A DNA stretch of 64,000 bases from Oscillospiraceae bacterium (GTDB taxonomy: Bacteria > Bacillota > Clostridia > Oscillospirales > SIG627), in the NCBI GenBank assembly GCA_015065325.1, contig SVQO01000003.1:1-64000 (forward strand), given 5' to 3'. Position numbers and translations under genes: made by a program. Positions within the stretch are counted from its first letter, which is position 1. Each line of letters begins with the position of its first letter. Shown piece after piece: positions 34,581-43,130 of the stretch. The notes beneath the pieces are model-generated. The model ran no database searches and had not been told where the DNA came from. It worked only from the letters and a program-made list of their open reading frames with translations.

Positions 34581-35930
34581 TTACTGAGACAGCTCGATCT
34601 GTTCCTTCATCCAGCCTGCATCGGCGTAAGTGTTGCCCTCGAAGCTGAGGTGACGCAAGAGGGTTGCCGTTTCCGTGCGAGGCGGTGCGAATTCCGTCCA
34701 GGGATAGGTAGAGGCGCCGCATTCCTTGGCGCAGTCGAGAATCGTCGCCATCCATTCATTCAACGTATGCCAAGTGGTAAGCATGATACCGTGCATTTGA
34801 TTTTCGGTCAGGGTCTCGACATGTGCACGGTAGTTTTTCTTATCGTACCAGGGAGCCCCCATTACGGCACGTCCACAATCCTTGAGAGAAGTAAGAGAGG
34901 GAATGGGCGTCTCGTAAACGCGATACTGCCAATCTACGAATACGGAGGAAAGGGCGGTAGCATTTCGGATCGCTTCTACCTCGTCCGACTCACCCACGGT
35001 GTAGCAATCCTTAAAAGCGCCTTTTTCCAAAAGCATATCCATCCAAAGCATAGGACGTCTGCCCTCAGCTTCAACTTGTCTTGTCAGCTCTGCCAGATAT
35101 GCGGAAAGCAATTTGCGCCATTCGGCGTTACGGGTAATAAAATACGCCTCGTCGCAACCGATATGCATATAGCTTCCCTCTCCGAACAGCTCGTAAAGCT
35201 CCCTGCGGACCTGTGCAAGCAGTTCCTTCACCTCGTCGGAGGCAATATTCCAAGCCCAACCGTCAGGCGTAAAAAGACGGTGCAAACGAGGATTTTGATC
35301 CAACACCACGTGCTTTCCGCTGCGAACACGGGAGGCGGTGGCGTGCCCCAGCTGATTGAACATAGGAATCGGCTCTATGCCCAATTCTCTGCATTCGCGG
35401 ATCAGCTCACGTGCCATATCCTTTGTAAAGGCGTGGGGCCAGGCGAGCTCCTTCATACAGTCGTACTGAAGCATCCCCCAAAACTCGATCACGATGTGGG
35501 TATATTGACACAGCGCGGAAAGACGGATCAGTTTTTTGATAAAATAAAAATCATTCTCCGGAAAAACGCAAATATGGATCATACGGTTTTCCATTTTATA
35601 CGCGCTTTCCTCCGTGCAGGCGGCAACCTCAAGACCGTCATCCGTCTCCGTGATTTTCATCAAAAGCACGAAAAAGCCACGCATCAGTCCACCGTAGTCC
35701 TTACCCACGATGGCAATACCCTTTTCGGACACACTCAGTACATACTCCTTTCCCTCCCCCAAAACGGGAAGGGGTTCCTCGCCGATTCGAAATGTGGATT
35801 CATCTCCCGATACAAATGAAATCTCGGAAACTCCGAAGGAAAAGCTTTTCCACAGCTTTTTTACCGTATCGTTTTGCATCTTCAAATCGACAACGGCGCT
35901 TACAGTGCTGCCAAAATGAAAGTTTTTCAT
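34581..35930 (-). CDS. GH20-family beta-N-acetylhexosaminidase-like protein
   Basis: 449 residues without signal peptide, so cytoplasmic. Residues about 45-110 resemble the small GH20b alpha/beta domain. From about 115 on there is a TIM barrel: NRMIHICVFPENDFYF, EPIPMFNQLGHA (active-site H in LGHA) and the general-acid pair D260-E261 in MHIGCDEAYF. Most GH20 enzymes have HIGGDE; here the second G is C. It would release terminal GlcNAc/GalNAc from imported oligosaccharides or cell-wall fragments. It is preceded by an AGAGGTG ribosome binding site 12 bases after the QueG-like gene, so it probably belongs to that transcript. Confidence 0.83.
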   Translation of the reverse strand: MKNFHFGSTVSAVVDLKMQNDTVKKLWKSFSFGVSEISFVSGDESTFRIGEEPLPVLGEGKEYVLSVSEKGIAIVGKDYGGLMRGFFVLLMKITETDDGLEVAACTEESAYKMENRMIHICVFPENDFYFIKKLIRLSALCQYTHIVIEFWGMLQYDCMKELAWPHAFTKDMARELIRECRELGIEPIPMFNQLGHATASRVRSGKHVVLDQNPRLHRLFTPDGWAWNIASDEVKELLAQVRRELYELFGEGSYMHIGCDEAYFITRNAEWRKLLSAYLAELTRQVEAEGRRPMLWMDMLLEKGAFKDCYTVGESDEVEAIRNATALSSVFVDWQYRVYETPIPSLTSLKDCGRAVMGAPWYDKKNYRAHVETLTENQMHGIMLTTWHTLNEWMATILDCAKECGASTYPWTEFAPPRTETATLLRHLSFEGNTYADAGWMKEQIELSQ

Positions 35931-35942
35931 CTTTACACCTCT

Positions 35943-37061
35943 TTATTTTTTTTGCTTTTTGTATTCGTTTTTGCGGATTCCGGGATAATGCTTATCCAAA
36001 TACGCCTCACGGTAGGGATTGACACCCTCGGAAGGCTGATCGGGATGCAAGGGCAAGGACCAGCATTCCTTTTTGTAATAGGGGTTTTTGAAGGTCTGCT
36101 CAACTCTGCCCGAGCGCTCCAAAACGTCGTTGCATGCCCGGATACAACCTCTGGCACCGCATATAGCGAAATATCCCGTATGCTCTATAATATAATTGTA
36201 GTAATCCATCACCGCGTGGTTACCGGGCTTTCTGCCCCACTTTGCCCCCGCCAAAGAATATGCGAGGATATACGCTTCCTCTTCCGTCATCTGGGAAGAA
36301 CGGACGTCAAATGCCATATTGGGAAATTCTTTTTTTAAGAAAGGAGAGCATTCATTGTTCATTCCATGATGAGAAAGGGTACATCTGCCCATTTGCACGT
36401 CTCCGTACCAGATCTTCTTTTCTCCGAAATCCACGGTAATTCTGGCACTTTCATCCCGAGGATCGGGAATCGCTCCGCCCGGGCAACGCCTTGCACAAGC
36501 GCCGCAATGCAAACAGAGTGTGCCCGTATCCAAAATGGGATCCGGCTCCAATTCGCAGTCTGTAAAAATCAGACCGAGACGTACACGGGGCCCGTATTTT
36601 TTGGTGAGGAACACCTTGGACCATCCGATCTCACCCAGACCGCAGCCTGCGGCGATCACTCGAATGCTGCACACAATATCGGGAGGAAGCTTTCCTTCAG
36701 CAACCGGCTTTTTTGTCGTTCCGTTTCCTTCGGGAACAGCGGGATAGTGGGCTACCGCCTCCCAACCGCAATCCTCAATGAAGCAGCAAAGCTGATAGGT
36801 CTTCAAGGGACGGAAAAAGGCATTCAACTTGTTATAGGTATAAAAAGTGTAGTTATGCCAATGAGTCCCTTCCTCGATACCGCGATTGGCACCGCGAGGA
36901 ATGGGCATGGCAATGGCGATCACGGATTTTGCCTTTGGAAAATACGTAATGGGACTCATTAAGGCAGGAGCATTTCGAAAACGTTCAATATTGCCCACGG
37001 CAATACAGTCGATGCCCAGCTCCTTTGCCTTCGCCTTCAGAATTTCGGAAGTCAGTTTCAT
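35943..37061 (-). CDS. QueG-like (epoxyqueuosine-reductase-family) Fe-S protein
   Basis: 372 residues. The N-terminal two-thirds has the family's fold signatures: LKAKAKELGIDCIAVGNIER, FPKAKSVIAIAMPIPRG and AAGCGLGEIGWSKVFLTKKYG. The ferredoxin part has CLHCGACARRCPGG (C-x2-C-x2-C-x3-CP) at about residue 190, and a second set of cysteines, CGARGCIRACN, at about 315. True QueG reduces epoxyqueuosine in tRNA with cobalamin; multiple divergent copies like these occur next to regulators in Clostridia and their substrates are unknown. Co-directional with, and overlapping by four bases, a second copy upstream. Confidence 0.8.
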   Translation of the reverse strand: MKLTSEILKAKAKELGIDCIAVGNIERFRNAPALMSPITYFPKAKSVIAIAMPIPRGANRGIEEGTHWHNYTFYTYNKLNAFFRPLKTYQLCCFIEDCGWEAVAHYPAVPEGNGTTKKPVAEGKLPPDIVCSIRVIAAGCGLGEIGWSKVFLTKKYGPRVRLGLIFTDCELEPDPILDTGTLCLHCGACARRCPGGAIPDPRDESARITVDFGEKKIWYGDVQMGRCTLSHHGMNNECSPFLKKEFPNMAFDVRSSQMTEEEAYILAYSLAGAKWGRKPGNHAVMDYYNYIIEHTGYFAICGARGCIRACNDVLERSGRVEQTFKNPYYKKECWSLPLHPDQPSEGVNPYREAYLDKHYPGIRKNEYKKQKK

Positions 37062-37978
37062 TTCTTATGCCCCCGATCTCCGCTTTTGGAAAAAGCACCG
37101 CCCAAAACGTTTGCCTGTTCATCGGAGCGGTCGGCAGCACAGCTCCCCCCGATGCTCCAGGTCTCACCCGTGCGGAACGGATTGGCGAATTTCTTGCTCA
37201 AAGCTCCCTTTTCCTCCAAGACACACATACAGCTTCGGTTGCAGAGAGCAGCAACACGGTCAGGCTTTGCGTCAGGAGAGAACCGATTGGGAACGGCACC
37301 GTTCTGACAAATGCGGCATTTTTCGTAATCGATCTTCCCTACCGTAAAGGATTTTCCGCAGATTTTTACCGTTTCGGTCTCCGTTTTACTGATGGCACCC
37401 AAGGGGCAGGCATCGGCGCACGCCTTGCAAAGGTCGCACACGTTCTCATCAAGAAGCGGAGTGCTTTCCAGTTCCGCGTCGGTCAGAATCATATGAAAAC
37501 GCTGACGTGAACCGAATTCGCGGGAAAACACGAGCCCGTTATAGGAAAGAGTGCACAAGCCGCAGGCGATGGCGGCATAATCAAAATCCGGATAAACGTT
37601 GGGAGCGGGACGCCCTTCGGCAACGGGGACGCCGGCAGGATCGATCTCGCAGGGATTGGGAAACACGGGAACTGCCTCCCATCCGCATTCCTCAATAAAG
37701 TTTGTCAAATTATATGCGGAAAGTGCCAAAAATTCATCCTCCAGCCAGTTCTTCCCGAACAGCTGATAATCTCCGAAATTGGTTCCCTCCTCCACACCGC
37801 GCAAGGAACCTCTGCAGATTCGTTTTCCCACCATGATCACAGTCTTTGCTTCGGGGAAAATGGAAAAAGGATCACATCTGACATCCACCCCTGCAAAGCG
37901 GGAGCGATCGGCAAAGCCGATCAAATCAATCCCTTCCTTGGCAGAAAATTCTTCGATTTTCTTTTTTAGTGTATTCAT
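37058..37978 (-). CDS. Second QueG-like Fe-S protein
   Basis: 306 residues, a shorter paralog of the gene at 35943-37061, which it overlaps by four bases. Shared signatures: EGIDLIGFADRSR, FPEAKTVIMVGKRI, GVEEGTNFGDYQLFG and ACGLCTLSYNGLVFSREFGS. The ferredoxin motif is CDLCKACADACPLGA (about residue 185), and later cysteines appear as CRICQNG and CNRSCMC. The two products may form a heterodimer. The gene faces the AraC regulator at 38121 across a 142-base intergenic region, suggesting direct control. Confidence 0.8.
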   Translation of the reverse strand: MNTLKKKIEEFSAKEGIDLIGFADRSRFAGVDVRCDPFSIFPEAKTVIMVGKRICRGSLRGVEEGTNFGDYQLFGKNWLEDEFLALSAYNLTNFIEECGWEAVPVFPNPCEIDPAGVPVAEGRPAPNVYPDFDYAAIACGLCTLSYNGLVFSREFGSRQRFHMILTDAELESTPLLDENVCDLCKACADACPLGAISKTETETVKICGKSFTVGKIDYEKCRICQNGAVPNRFSPDAKPDRVAALCNRSCMCVLEEKGALSKKFANPFRTGETWSIGGSCAADRSDEQANVLGGAFSKSGDRGHKK

Positions 37979-38074
37979 ACCGATTTCTCCTCTTTATTTT
38001 TTATACTGCCATTATATCTTGACACAAGTTATAATAAAACTCACTTTTTAACGAAAAGGTGGATTTTTCAACGC

Positions 38075-38102
38075 TTGATTTTTCAAATAGATCTGCTATA
38101 AT
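38075..38102 (+). promoter_or_regulatory. Promoter of AraC-family gene 38121
   Basis: -35 TTGATT (38075-38080), 16-base spacer, -10 TATAAT (38097-38102). The start codon with GAGGTGG is 19 bases downstream of the -10. Confidence 0.65.
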
Positions 38103-38120
38103 GGAATTGAGGTGGATAAA

Positions 38121-38861
38121 ATGTTATCAATTCAAAATCCCGTCCTGCACATTGCGGGCATCGAACAGATGCAGTGGAACGGCGGAAGCTTTCACGTTGC
38201 GCCCCGAGACTTTGCCGTATTGGCATACCGCATTAAGGGAGACGCTGTCATCCGTGCCGGAGGAAATACCTATGAAATACAAAGCGGCGACATTCTGTAT
38301 CTCCCGCAAAATATGGCATATTCGGCAAAATACGGCAATACGGATCTGATTGCCATCCACTTCGTCACCGCTCGGGACGACGGAGAGATCAAGGTATATC
38401 CAAAAGCCAAGCAATTATCGCCCTTGTTTCTGCGGGCAAGAGAGATTTGGGAAAAGCGAGAGCCCGGATATACAACCTTTGCCATAGCACAGCTATACAC
38501 GATTCTGGGAAACCTTGAGGAGCTTACGGCAAAAAAGGATTTACCCGCGCACTTTCTCAAAGCTCTCACCTTCATCAATTCTCACTATACCGACAAAAGT
38601 ATAAACGTAGATACGATCTGCTCACGCGCAGGGATGGGAGGCACCACATTCCGTCAGCTCTTTAAAAAGCACTATCACAAAACACCCACGGAATACGTAA
38701 CTCTCTTGAGACTGGAGCATGCAAGAAGCATGATCGCCGGCGGCTCCACCGTAGAGCACGCCGCCTTTGAAAGCGGCTTTTCCGACCCGAAGTATTTTGC
38801 CCGCGTGGTGAAAAAGGTCTTCGGCTGTACTCCCCGCGATTTCAAAAGCTACGGAAAATAG
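38121..38861 (+). CDS. AraC-family transcriptional regulator
   Basis: 246 residues from the ATG at 38121, preceded by TTGAGGTGG; an in-frame GTG at 38112 lies in that site. Residues about 20-90 form a cupin sensor domain (GGNTYEIQSGDILYLPQ). Residues about 150-246 carry the double helix-turn-helix (INVDTICSRAGMGGTTFRQLFKKH and the second, VEHAAFESGFSDPKYFARVVKK). It is divergent from the two QueG-like genes and probably regulates them in response to a small molecule. Confidence 0.9.
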   Translation: MLSIQNPVLHIAGIEQMQWNGGSFHVAPRDFAVLAYRIKGDAVIRAGGNTYEIQSGDILYLPQNMAYSAKYGNTDLIAIHFVTARDDGEIKVYPKAKQLSPLFLRAREIWEKREPGYTTFAIAQLYTILGNLEELTAKKDLPAHFLKALTFINSHYTDKSINVDTICSRAGMGGTTFRQLFKKHYHKTPTEYVTLLRLEHARSMIAGGSTVEHAAFESGFSDPKYFARVVKKVFGCTPRDFKSYGK

Positions 38862-38869
38862 GCTGTCGG

Positions 38870-39682
38870 TCAAAAGGTGATCCCGACATCCTCCTTCTTT
38901 TTGATCTGACGCGGTGTGACCCCTGTGTAACGCTTGAAAAGCTTACCGAAGTATTTAATATCCCGAACCCCCACGGCTTCCGCAACCTCGCTCACGGTAT
39001 ATTCCCCCGTTTTCAGCAGGTGGATCGCCTTTTGGACCCGAAGACGGTTTCGGTATTCCACCGGAGAGACCCCCATGCACTCCGAAAAGCTTTTTCGGAA
39101 GCTTCCCTCCGAAAGACAGCACATTTTCGACAGTTGGGATACGGGAAATTCTCGGTTAAAATTGTGTTGCAGATAGCCCAGCCCCTCTTTGATCTTCAGA
39201 TAATGCTCGTCCAGCTGGGTACGATTGGTTTCTCTGGCAATCTCGCAAAGGAGCTTAAAAGAAAGAGACAGCCTCTCCAGCCAGTCGAAGGGCCCGCTTG
39301 CGTCTGCTTTTGAAGACAGCTCCTCCAGCAAGCCTCGGTAGATCCCATGAGTATCGCAAAACAGGATGGAAGGAGTTTCATCAAAGCGGATCGGATTTTC
39401 ATTGGAGTCGTGGAGCAAGAGGTCCACCACCATAAATTCGGATGACTGCAGCCACTCCGAACGGTAAGCGGTTCCGCCGGGAAGATAGACCAGATCTCCG
39501 TTTCCCGCGCAAAGCTGTCCGTTTTCCAAAAAAAAGGTCGCCTTACCCGTCGTTATATACACGAATCGGTCTATGGGAGAAGGGCGCATTACGTATTGAT
39601 GCCGAGCAGGTACTGCACAGGATTCGATTCGAAGATCGATCAAAGCCAACTGATTGACAGAAGCATGTGCCAAAGCATTCAT
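38870..39682 (-). CDS. AraC-family transcriptional regulator
   Basis: About 270 residues; the start could be the ATG at 39682 or a TTG at 39688 with GAGGTGAT close upstream. The N-terminal cupin (YITTGKATFFLENGQLCAGNG) is followed by the C-terminal AraC DNA-binding domain (FPVSQLSKMCCLSEGSFRKSF; TVSEVAEAVGVRDIKYFGKLFKR; GVTPRQ). It is convergent with the AraC gene at 38121, only eight bases apart, and divergent from the large QueG-like gene at 39850, its likely target. Confidence 0.88.
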   Translation of the reverse strand: MNALAHASVNQLALIDLRIESCAVPARHQYVMRPSPIDRFVYITTGKATFFLENGQLCAGNGDLVYLPGGTAYRSEWLQSSEFMVVDLLLHDSNENPIRFDETPSILFCDTHGIYRGLLEELSSKADASGPFDWLERLSLSFKLLCEIARETNRTQLDEHYLKIKEGLGYLQHNFNREFPVSQLSKMCCLSEGSFRKSFSECMGVSPVEYRNRLRVQKAIHLLKTGEYTVSEVAEAVGVRDIKYFGKLFKRYTGVTPRQIKKKEDVGITF

Positions 39683-39707
39683 TTTCAAATCCGATCACCT
39701 CGTAGAC

Positions 39708-39736
39708 AGTATAGCACCGCCTATTTGGGGTGTCAA
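39708..39736 (-). promoter_or_regulatory. Promoter of AraC-family gene 38870-39682
   Basis: Minus strand: -35 TTGACA (39731-39736), 17-base spacer, -10 TATACT (39708-39713). Confidence 0.8.
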
Positions 39737-39806
39737 CAAGTTCGTCGGCTCCGGACTTTTTTTACGAAAAAAGAATTATTTTGTCCCTTTATTTCCGATC
39801 TCTCCC

Positions 39807-39820
39807 TTGCTATAATGAAA
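39807..39820 (+). promoter_or_regulatory. Weak, probably activator-dependent promoter of the large QueG-like gene
   Basis: A good -10 with an upstream TTGC (TTGCTATAAT) lies about 35 bases before the ATG at 39850, but the base positions 17 upstream give only TTTATT-like sequence. A strong -10 without a -35 is what an AraC-activated promoter often looks like. The divergent AraC gene fits that reading. Confidence 0.4.
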
Positions 39821-39849
39821 GTAGTATCAAATGAAGAAGGAGCGTGACT

Positions 39850-42168
39850 ATGGAAAACAGCCTTACTTTGAAAGTGAAAGAATTTGCCTACCGTCTTGGC
39901 GCAGACCTGGTGGGAATCGCAAATATTGAGCGCTACGCAAACGCCCCAATCAAAATGAGTCCTCAAGGAATCCTGCCCACTGCCAAATCCGTAATCGTTT
40001 GCGCGGTGCATCATCCCGACGCCGCTATTGAGCTGGACGGCGAGATCCATCCGCAGATCATGGGCCCGTACCGCATCCAGTACATTATGAATGACAAGCT
40101 GGACGTGCTTTCCTTCCGAATCGCCAGAATGCTGGACGATCTTGGGTATCAAACCGTTCCCATCGCCAGCTCCAATATCTGGCGTTACCGCGGATACAAG
40201 GAAATGGACGCCACCTTTGCTCCGGATATCAGCCACATTTACAGCGGCGTTTGCGCGGGACTCGGAGAGCTGGGCTGGAACGGTCTTTGCATTACTCCCG
40301 AATACGGCGCACGCAACCGCTTCGTATCCATTATCACGGAAGCAGAGCTTACTCCCACGCCCCTCTACAACGGTCCCAAGCTTTGCGATATGTGCGGAGA
40401 ATGCATTCGCAAATGCCCCACCAACGCGTACCGCAAGGAGGTCAACGGAACCAAGAACGTGGTCGTGGAAGGCAAGGACCATATTTTCTGCAATAAAAAT
40501 CTTTGGCGCTGTGCCTGGGGTGAGCACTTTGATATCGATCTGGATCTTCCCATTCCCGAAAAGGTGGACGAAAAGGTTCTGCTGGAGCACGTGGCAAAGC
40601 ACGGTCTGCGAGGCGGAGAATTCGGCGTATGCTTAAAGGTCTGCCTGCCCAAGCACCTGCGGAATTGGGATGAGAGCTACTGCAAAAAAACGGCGCGCCG
40701 CAAGCGCCACGTGACCCCCTCCGAGCTTCCGGTACACCGCCAGGTCTATGACAAGATCCTGACTCACGCACGCACCTGGGATCTGGACAGTGTTCATTTC
40801 ATTTCCCAAGAAACTCTGTGTGCCGCAGGCATTGATATTACCACCGAGCTCCCCGACGGAATCAGCGCGGTGCTTCTCACCTCCCGATATAGGCTTCCTG
40901 CCGGGGCAAAGATCGATCACGATGGAAGCATGGCGCATATCGAAGGCTTCGACAGCTGCCATAAGACCCGCGCAGACGCTCTTGACAGCTACGGAAGAAT
41001 TGCCCAATTCAACGTAGATTTTACCGAGCTGGACGTTTGCCGCGAATTAGAAACGCTGGGCTATACCGCGCTGCCGAAAACCACGCTGGATCACGAGCCC
41101 TTCCGTGCCCTGTGCGAAATCGCCGAAACGGAAAATACTTACGTCCGCACCTCTCTGGTGCTGACCTCCGCCCCCTTTGAGGATCGCGGTGCTACGGAGC
41201 TTTCCGCCCTTGCACCTGCAAAGAACACCAAAGAGCAGTTGAAGCAGCTTGCAAAGGAAAAAGGTGCCGATCTGTTCGGCGTTGCTTCTGCAAAAACCAT
41301 TGACCAAATCACCGAGCAGCTTCGCTCCATCCGCAAGGACGAGACTCAATTCGTAGTAGAAGACAAAAACACGAGAATGATGCCCTTTGATCCCGTCGTT
41401 ACGGAAGTAAAACGGGAATTTGTCAATATGAAAGATCTGGTACAAGATGCAAAATCCGTGATCGTACTGGGGATGCATTATCCCGAAACGCCTGCCATGA
41501 GAGTCGGAAAGCCGCCTGCAGAATCCGTAGGCCCTTACGTATTTACCCAATATGAGGTCAACCGTCTCACGGGTCATCTTGCCTATTCGATCTGCAGAAG
41601 TCTGAATGCACTGGGCTACGAAGCAGTATATTCGCACAATTTGACCGGAGCCGGTTCAACCGTCGGAAGTCCTCGCGGGCAGTTCAACGACGCCTCTTGC
41701 AACGCGCTGGAAGCCGTTGCCGCAGGTATCGGCAAAATGGCGTTAAACGGCTCGGTGGTCACAGAGGAATACGGAATCCATCAGCGATTCGTTGCCATCG
41801 TCACCAACGCAGATCTGGAAAGTGACTCAATTCAGGAAGGTCTTGCCGAGGCTTGCCAAGGCTGTGAAAAATGTCTGACCTCTTGTCCTACGGGTGCACT
41901 CCGCAAAGAGCGCCTGACGACGCTTGTTCTGGACGGAAAACGGATCACCTATCTTCCCGTGGATGCTCAACGCTGTGACTGGGCAACCAAGTTTTCCCTC
42001 ACCGCAGAGGAGGGCAATATGTACACGGGCAATTTCACCGACGTTCCCTGCCCCGAAACCGTAACGAAGGAAAACCTTGCCGACGCTCTGCGCAGGCAAG
42101 ACCCCGTCTTTAAATTCCGACCCGTTACCGGTGAAAAATGTATTGTAAACTGTCCCTTGCAAAAATAA
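39850..42168 (+). CDS. Multi-module QueG-like Fe-S protein with three repeats of the family's N-terminal fold
   Basis: 772 residues from the ATG at 39850 (AAGGAG seven bases upstream; a GTG two codons earlier is less likely). Module 1 (about 1-275): LGADLVGIANIERYA, PTAKSVIVCAVHHPD, and ferredoxin CDMCGECIRKCP at residue 179. Module 2 (about 295-450) repeats the same order (ELPDGISAVLLTSRY, CRELETLGYTALPKTTLD, VRTSLVLTSAPFEDR) but has no ferredoxin. Module 3 (about 455-772): KGADLFGVASAKTID, DAKSVIVLGMHYPE, ferredoxin CQGCEKCLTSCP at residue 669 and a Cys pair at the very end (CIVNCP). Its function and substrate are unknown; probably an Fe-S redox enzyme of the QueG/reductive-dehalogenase superfamily. 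It faces an AraC regulator. Confidence 0.82.
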   Translation: MENSLTLKVKEFAYRLGADLVGIANIERYANAPIKMSPQGILPTAKSVIVCAVHHPDAAIELDGEIHPQIMGPYRIQYIMNDKLDVLSFRIARMLDDLGYQTVPIASSNIWRYRGYKEMDATFAPDISHIYSGVCAGLGELGWNGLCITPEYGARNRFVSIITEAELTPTPLYNGPKLCDMCGECIRKCPTNAYRKEVNGTKNVVVEGKDHIFCNKNLWRCAWGEHFDIDLDLPIPEKVDEKVLLEHVAKHGLRGGEFGVCLKVCLPKHLRNWDESYCKKTARRKRHVTPSELPVHRQVYDKILTHARTWDLDSVHFISQETLCAAGIDITTELPDGISAVLLTSRYRLPAGAKIDHDGSMAHIEGFDSCHKTRADALDSYGRIAQFNVDFTELDVCRELETLGYTALPKTTLDHEPFRALCEIAETENTYVRTSLVLTSAPFEDRGATELSALAPAKNTKEQLKQLAKEKGADLFGVASAKTIDQITEQLRSIRKDETQFVVEDKNTRMMPFDPVVTEVKREFVNMKDLVQDAKSVIVLGMHYPETPAMRVGKPPAESVGPYVFTQYEVNRLTGHLAYSICRSLNALGYEAVYSHNLTGAGSTVGSPRGQFNDASCNALEAVAAGIGKMALNGSVVTEEYGIHQRFVAIVTNADLESDSIQEGLAEACQGCEKCLTSCPTGALRKERLTTLVLDGKRITYLPVDAQRCDWATKFSLTAEEGNMYTGNFTDVPCPETVTKENLADALRRQDPVFKFRPVTGEKCIVNCPLQK

Positions 42169-42173
42169 AAGCA

Positions 42174-42200
42174 AACAGCCACACGAAAGCGTGTGGCTGT
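42174..42200. terminator. Terminator after the multi-module QueG-like gene
   Basis: Stem AACAGCCACACG / CGTGTGGCTGTT around AAAG, followed by TTTTATCG. It also sits just past the stop of the convergent AraC gene at 42216 and may serve both. Confidence 0.9.
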
Positions 42201-42215
42201 TTTTATCGCTTCGGA

Positions 42216-43016
42216 TCACTTTTGCTTGTACTGGGAAGGTGTCATCCCCATCTCCTTTTTAAACAAACGGGAAAAATTCTGAGGATCAAGACCCACGGAC
42301 TCGGCGGCTTCCGTTACGGAAAGATCCCGACGGGTCATCAGATCGCAAGCCTTTTGCACTCGAAGACGGGTAAGATAGCGGTGCGGAGGAATCCCCGTTT
42401 TCTCCTTGAAAAACGTGGTAAAATAGCTTCGCTCCAATCCCACCTCGCGGGAAAGACTTTCTACGGTCAGATCCTCGTGATAACGGGTTTCCATAATGCC
42501 CACCGCCTTCTGGACCAATTCGTTTCGGTCCGTTTCGGGAGCCAGTCTTAAAAGTTCTCCCAAAATCCGATAAAGACAGGCTGTCCGTCGGCTTTCGGTC
42601 CCCGGATCCGTTTCCGCATCGATCTCGTGCATTTTTTTCATTTCCCGCGCCAAAACGGGAAAAAGCTTTCGGGAAGCAAAGGGTTTTTCCGAGGTAATTC
42701 CCGCACGGGCAAGGGTGTGGTGCAGGGATAGCCCCAAAGCAACGCAGGAATAGCCGGCTCGGGGATGAACTTCATCAGCAGTATGCGTTACGGCATCTCC
42801 CGGAAAAAGCACGTAAAAATCCCCTTTCCGAATGGCAAACTCGCGTTCATTGATGATCACGGATCCCTTTCCTTCGGTACAGCATTCAAATATATAAACG
42901 TCGCGGATCACGGGACCGAAGCGTGCGCCGGGAGCAAGATCCTCCTCGTGGTGACAGAATAACGCAGTGGGGATATCCGTGTAATTGCGGATGTATTTTT
43001 TGATCTTGACGCTCAT
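42216..43016 (-). CDS. AraC-family transcriptional regulator
   Basis: 266 residues from the ATG at 43016 (MSVKIKKYI), with GAGAGGAG six bases upstream; an in-frame start at 43082 is rejected because it has no ribosome binding site and overlaps the opposite promoter. The N-terminal cupin has GSVIINEREFAIRKGDFYVLFPGDAV. The C-terminal HTH pair is LTVESLSREVGLERSYFTTFFKE and LSVTEAAESVGLDPQNFSRLFKK. It is divergent from the Gfo/Idh/MocA gene. Confidence 0.9.
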   Translation of the reverse strand: MSVKIKKYIRNYTDIPTALFCHHEEDLAPGARFGPVIRDVYIFECCTEGKGSVIINEREFAIRKGDFYVLFPGDAVTHTADEVHPRAGYSCVALGLSLHHTLARAGITSEKPFASRKLFPVLAREMKKMHEIDAETDPGTESRRTACLYRILGELLRLAPETDRNELVQKAVGIMETRYHEDLTVESLSREVGLERSYFTTFFKEKTGIPPHRYLTRLRVQKACDLMTRRDLSVTEAAESVGLDPQNFSRLFKKEMGMTPSQYKQK

Positions 43017-43067
43017 TTTTTCTCCTCTCAATCCAACAAAATGAGGATTTTTTACAACAAAAAGAAC

Positions 43068-43096
43068 TTGACGGATAAACAAATTGATGATACAAT
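43068..43096 (+). promoter_or_regulatory. Promoter of the Gfo/Idh/MocA gene
   Basis: -35 TTGACG (43068-43073), 17-base spacer, -10 TACAAT (43091-43096). It lies in the 114-base divergent region shared with the AraC gene. Confidence 0.8.
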
Positions 43097-43130
43097 CATA
43101 TCACAAAATAACCGAAAGGGGAATACTAAA

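Noticed and set aside
35943-37978. Calling the QueG-like genes queG itself
   Set aside because: They are multiple divergent paralogs beside AraC regulators and a glycosidase, with no tRNA-modification neighbours; only family membership can be supported.
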